From positions 1-7,354 of the forward strand of contig JAVCCD010000206.1 of assembly GCA_030765665.1 (NCBI GenBank): 7,354 bases of DNA, given 5' to 3'. A program made the translations under genes and the position numbers. How positions within the stretch are numbered: the first letter of the stretch is position 1; the number at the start of each line of letters is the position of its first letter. This document shows positions 6,246 to 7,354 of this stretch, in pieces. The notes under the pieces were generated by a model, which was not told the origin of the DNA, ran no database searches, and was given only the letters and a program-made list of their open reading frames with translations. The DNA comes from Candidatus Tenebribacter mawsonii (GTDB lineage: Bacteria; Cloacimonadota; Cloacimonadia; Cloacimonadales; TCS61).

Positions 6246-7354
6246 CTATTTAATAGATAGTAGTTCGTGAATTTTGATTACTATCTTCTTTCCTTTAACT
6301 GTTGCATCATCAATATATTTTGCATTGATTTTGTCTTTAGCCTGTTCAAATGTGCTCTCGCTGATAATGATATTGTTCTTTGTTTCATAGTCTCTTGTAA
6401 GAGCTTCAATCCTAGCACCTGCATTCATATTATCGCCAATTGCTGTATAATCAAAGATTTGTTCAGATCCTAGATTTCCAACTGTTACTACACCAGTATT
6501 GATACCAATTCCAATTTCAAATGGATCTCGATTTTCTGATTTCCATTTCTCTTGTAATTCATCCATTCTTTGTCGCATCTCCATTGCAGCATTACAAGCA
6601 TAAAATGCATGGTCATCAAGTTCTACGGGTGCTCCAAAAATTGCCACGATCTCGTCTCCAACGAATTTGTCTAAAGTTCCTTTATTTTCTGTAATTATAT
6701 CAACCATTTCAGTTAAATATTCTCTAAGAATATCTACTGTTTCTTTAGGAGAATGACTTTCTGTATATGGTGTAAAAGATACAATATCAGAATATAACAC
6801 AGTAACTTCCTTTTGAACGCCCCCATATTCTAACTTTTTTGGATCTCTTATAAGTTCTTCAACCAATTCAGGTGCAATATATTGCCCAAAAGCTTGTTTG
6901 ATAAATTTTCTTTCTTTTACAGTTTGAACATATTGAAAAACCAAACCGACAATATATATTATAATAATAAGAATCGGGATTTGTAATATTGGTACCAATA
7001 TTTGTTCAGTACTGAATAAGAAATAAGAAATCCATATAAATCCAATAATAAAAACAATATTGATAAAAACTGAAACTGTTGGTTTAATTATTGAATTAAA
7101 GATAAAGAGTAATATTGTAATTAAAAACGTAAATAGAAGATATGGGATAATTGGAAACCTTGTCAGATAATCGCTTCTTAACACAGTCTCAATAAAATTT
7201 GCATGAATCTCTACACCAGGCATTAACTGATTGTTTTCGGAAAAGAATGGTGTATGATGAGTATCATGAAACTCTACTGAAGTTAGCCCGATAAGAACGA
7301 TCTTATTTTTAAATTTATCCGCAAGTTGGTAATATTGATCGAGATCTGTATCCA
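6246..7354 (-). CDS. CHASE2-type membrane adenylate cyclase, class III (partial, N-terminus beyond window)
   Basis: The last 368 residues are visible, and the frame stays open to the right edge. Residues 1-60 include KIVLIGLTSVEFHDTHHTPF and MPGVEIHAN, the end of an extracytoplasmic CHASE2 sensor domain. Three hydrophobic segments follow (about 66-85, 92-113, 120-140), then a linker with FGQYIAPELVEEL and a cytoplasmic cyclase domain from about 180. All six class III catalytic positions look intact: metal-binding Asp189 (YSDIVSF) and Asp233 (GDEIV), adenine-selecting Lys229 (DKFVGD) and Thr303 (DYTAIGD), and transition-state Asn310 and Arg314 (NAGAR). The Lys/Thr pair indicates ATP as substrate and the class IIIb group, some members of which respond to bicarbonate. 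It should convert ATP to cAMP and pyrophosphate in response to an external signal. A start at the ATG at 7223 would cut through the CHASE2 domain and is rejected. Confidence 0.93.
   Translation of the reverse strand, partial: DTDLDQYYQLADKFKNKIVLIGLTSVEFHDTHHTPFFSENNQLMPGVEIHANFIETVLRSDYLTRFPIIPYLLFTFLITILLFIFNSIIKPTVSVFINIVFIIGFIWISYFLFSTEQILVPILQIPILIIIIYIVGLVFQYVQTVKERKFIKQAFGQYIAPELVEELIRDPKKLEYGGVQKEVTVLYSDIVSFTPYTESHSPKETVDILREYLTEMVDIITENKGTLDKFVGDEIVAIFGAPVELDDHAFYACNAAMEMRQRMDELQEKWKSENRDPFEIGIGINTGVVTVGNLGSEQIFDYTAIGDNMNAGARIEALTRDYETKNNIIISESTFEQAKDKINAKYIDDATVKGKKIVIKIHELLSIK

Noticed and set aside
7221..7223. ATG as the start of the cyclase gene
   Set aside because: The same frame continues upstream to the window edge and encodes conserved CHASE2 residues, so this is an internal methionine.

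Overview
This AT-rich bacterial window carries seven protein-coding genes, all on the minus strand, so transcription runs from right to left. Two genes are cut by the window edges. I see no rRNA, tRNA, CRISPR array, transposase or phage gene. Clear Shine-Dalgarno sequences (for example a complete AAGGAGG before the HU gene), the AT-rich composition and a palindromic intergenic element of a TCATTCTGA...GAATCTC type suggest a free-living lineage near Ignavibacteria/Chlorobi. That placement is a low-confidence inference, because no marker gene in the window settles it.

Layout in transcription order, from high to low coordinates. (1) 7354-6246 is the C-terminal part of a CHASE2-type membrane adenylate cyclase, followed by a weak candidate terminator. 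(2) A 282-base AT-rich spacer (5964-6245) leads into a single-gene HU transcription unit (5963-5691), which ends in a perfect 16-bp-stem intrinsic terminator (5642-5677). (3) A compact dnaN-recF-MFS transporter cluster (5592-2150) follows. dnaN has its own candidate promoter and an ATG start. recF starts with TTG one base after the dnaN stop. The transporter starts with GTG inside the end of recF. (4) A 233-base spacer (1917-2149) holds a degenerate palindromic repeat and candidate promoters. (5) A panD-panC-FAD oxidoreductase cluster (1916-1) closes the window. panD and panC overlap by ATGA, and the oxidoreductase follows panC after 22 bases and runs off the left edge.

Functionally the window is mostly housekeeping. 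DnaN is the replication clamp, RecF loads RecA at gaps, and HU is the nucleoid protein. PanD makes beta-alanine and PanC joins it to pantoate, giving pantothenate, the precursor of coenzyme A. The cyclase is predicted to make cAMP in response to a signal sensed outside the membrane. The oxidoreductase resembles L-2-hydroxyglutarate dehydrogenase, and its link to pantothenate synthesis is not evident.

I did not find a convincing new biological system. The points most worth a second look are the repeat-derived structured leader in front of panD, the separation of dnaN-recF from dnaA with a transporter in the usual gyrB position, and the run of weak start codons through dnaN-recF-transporter.
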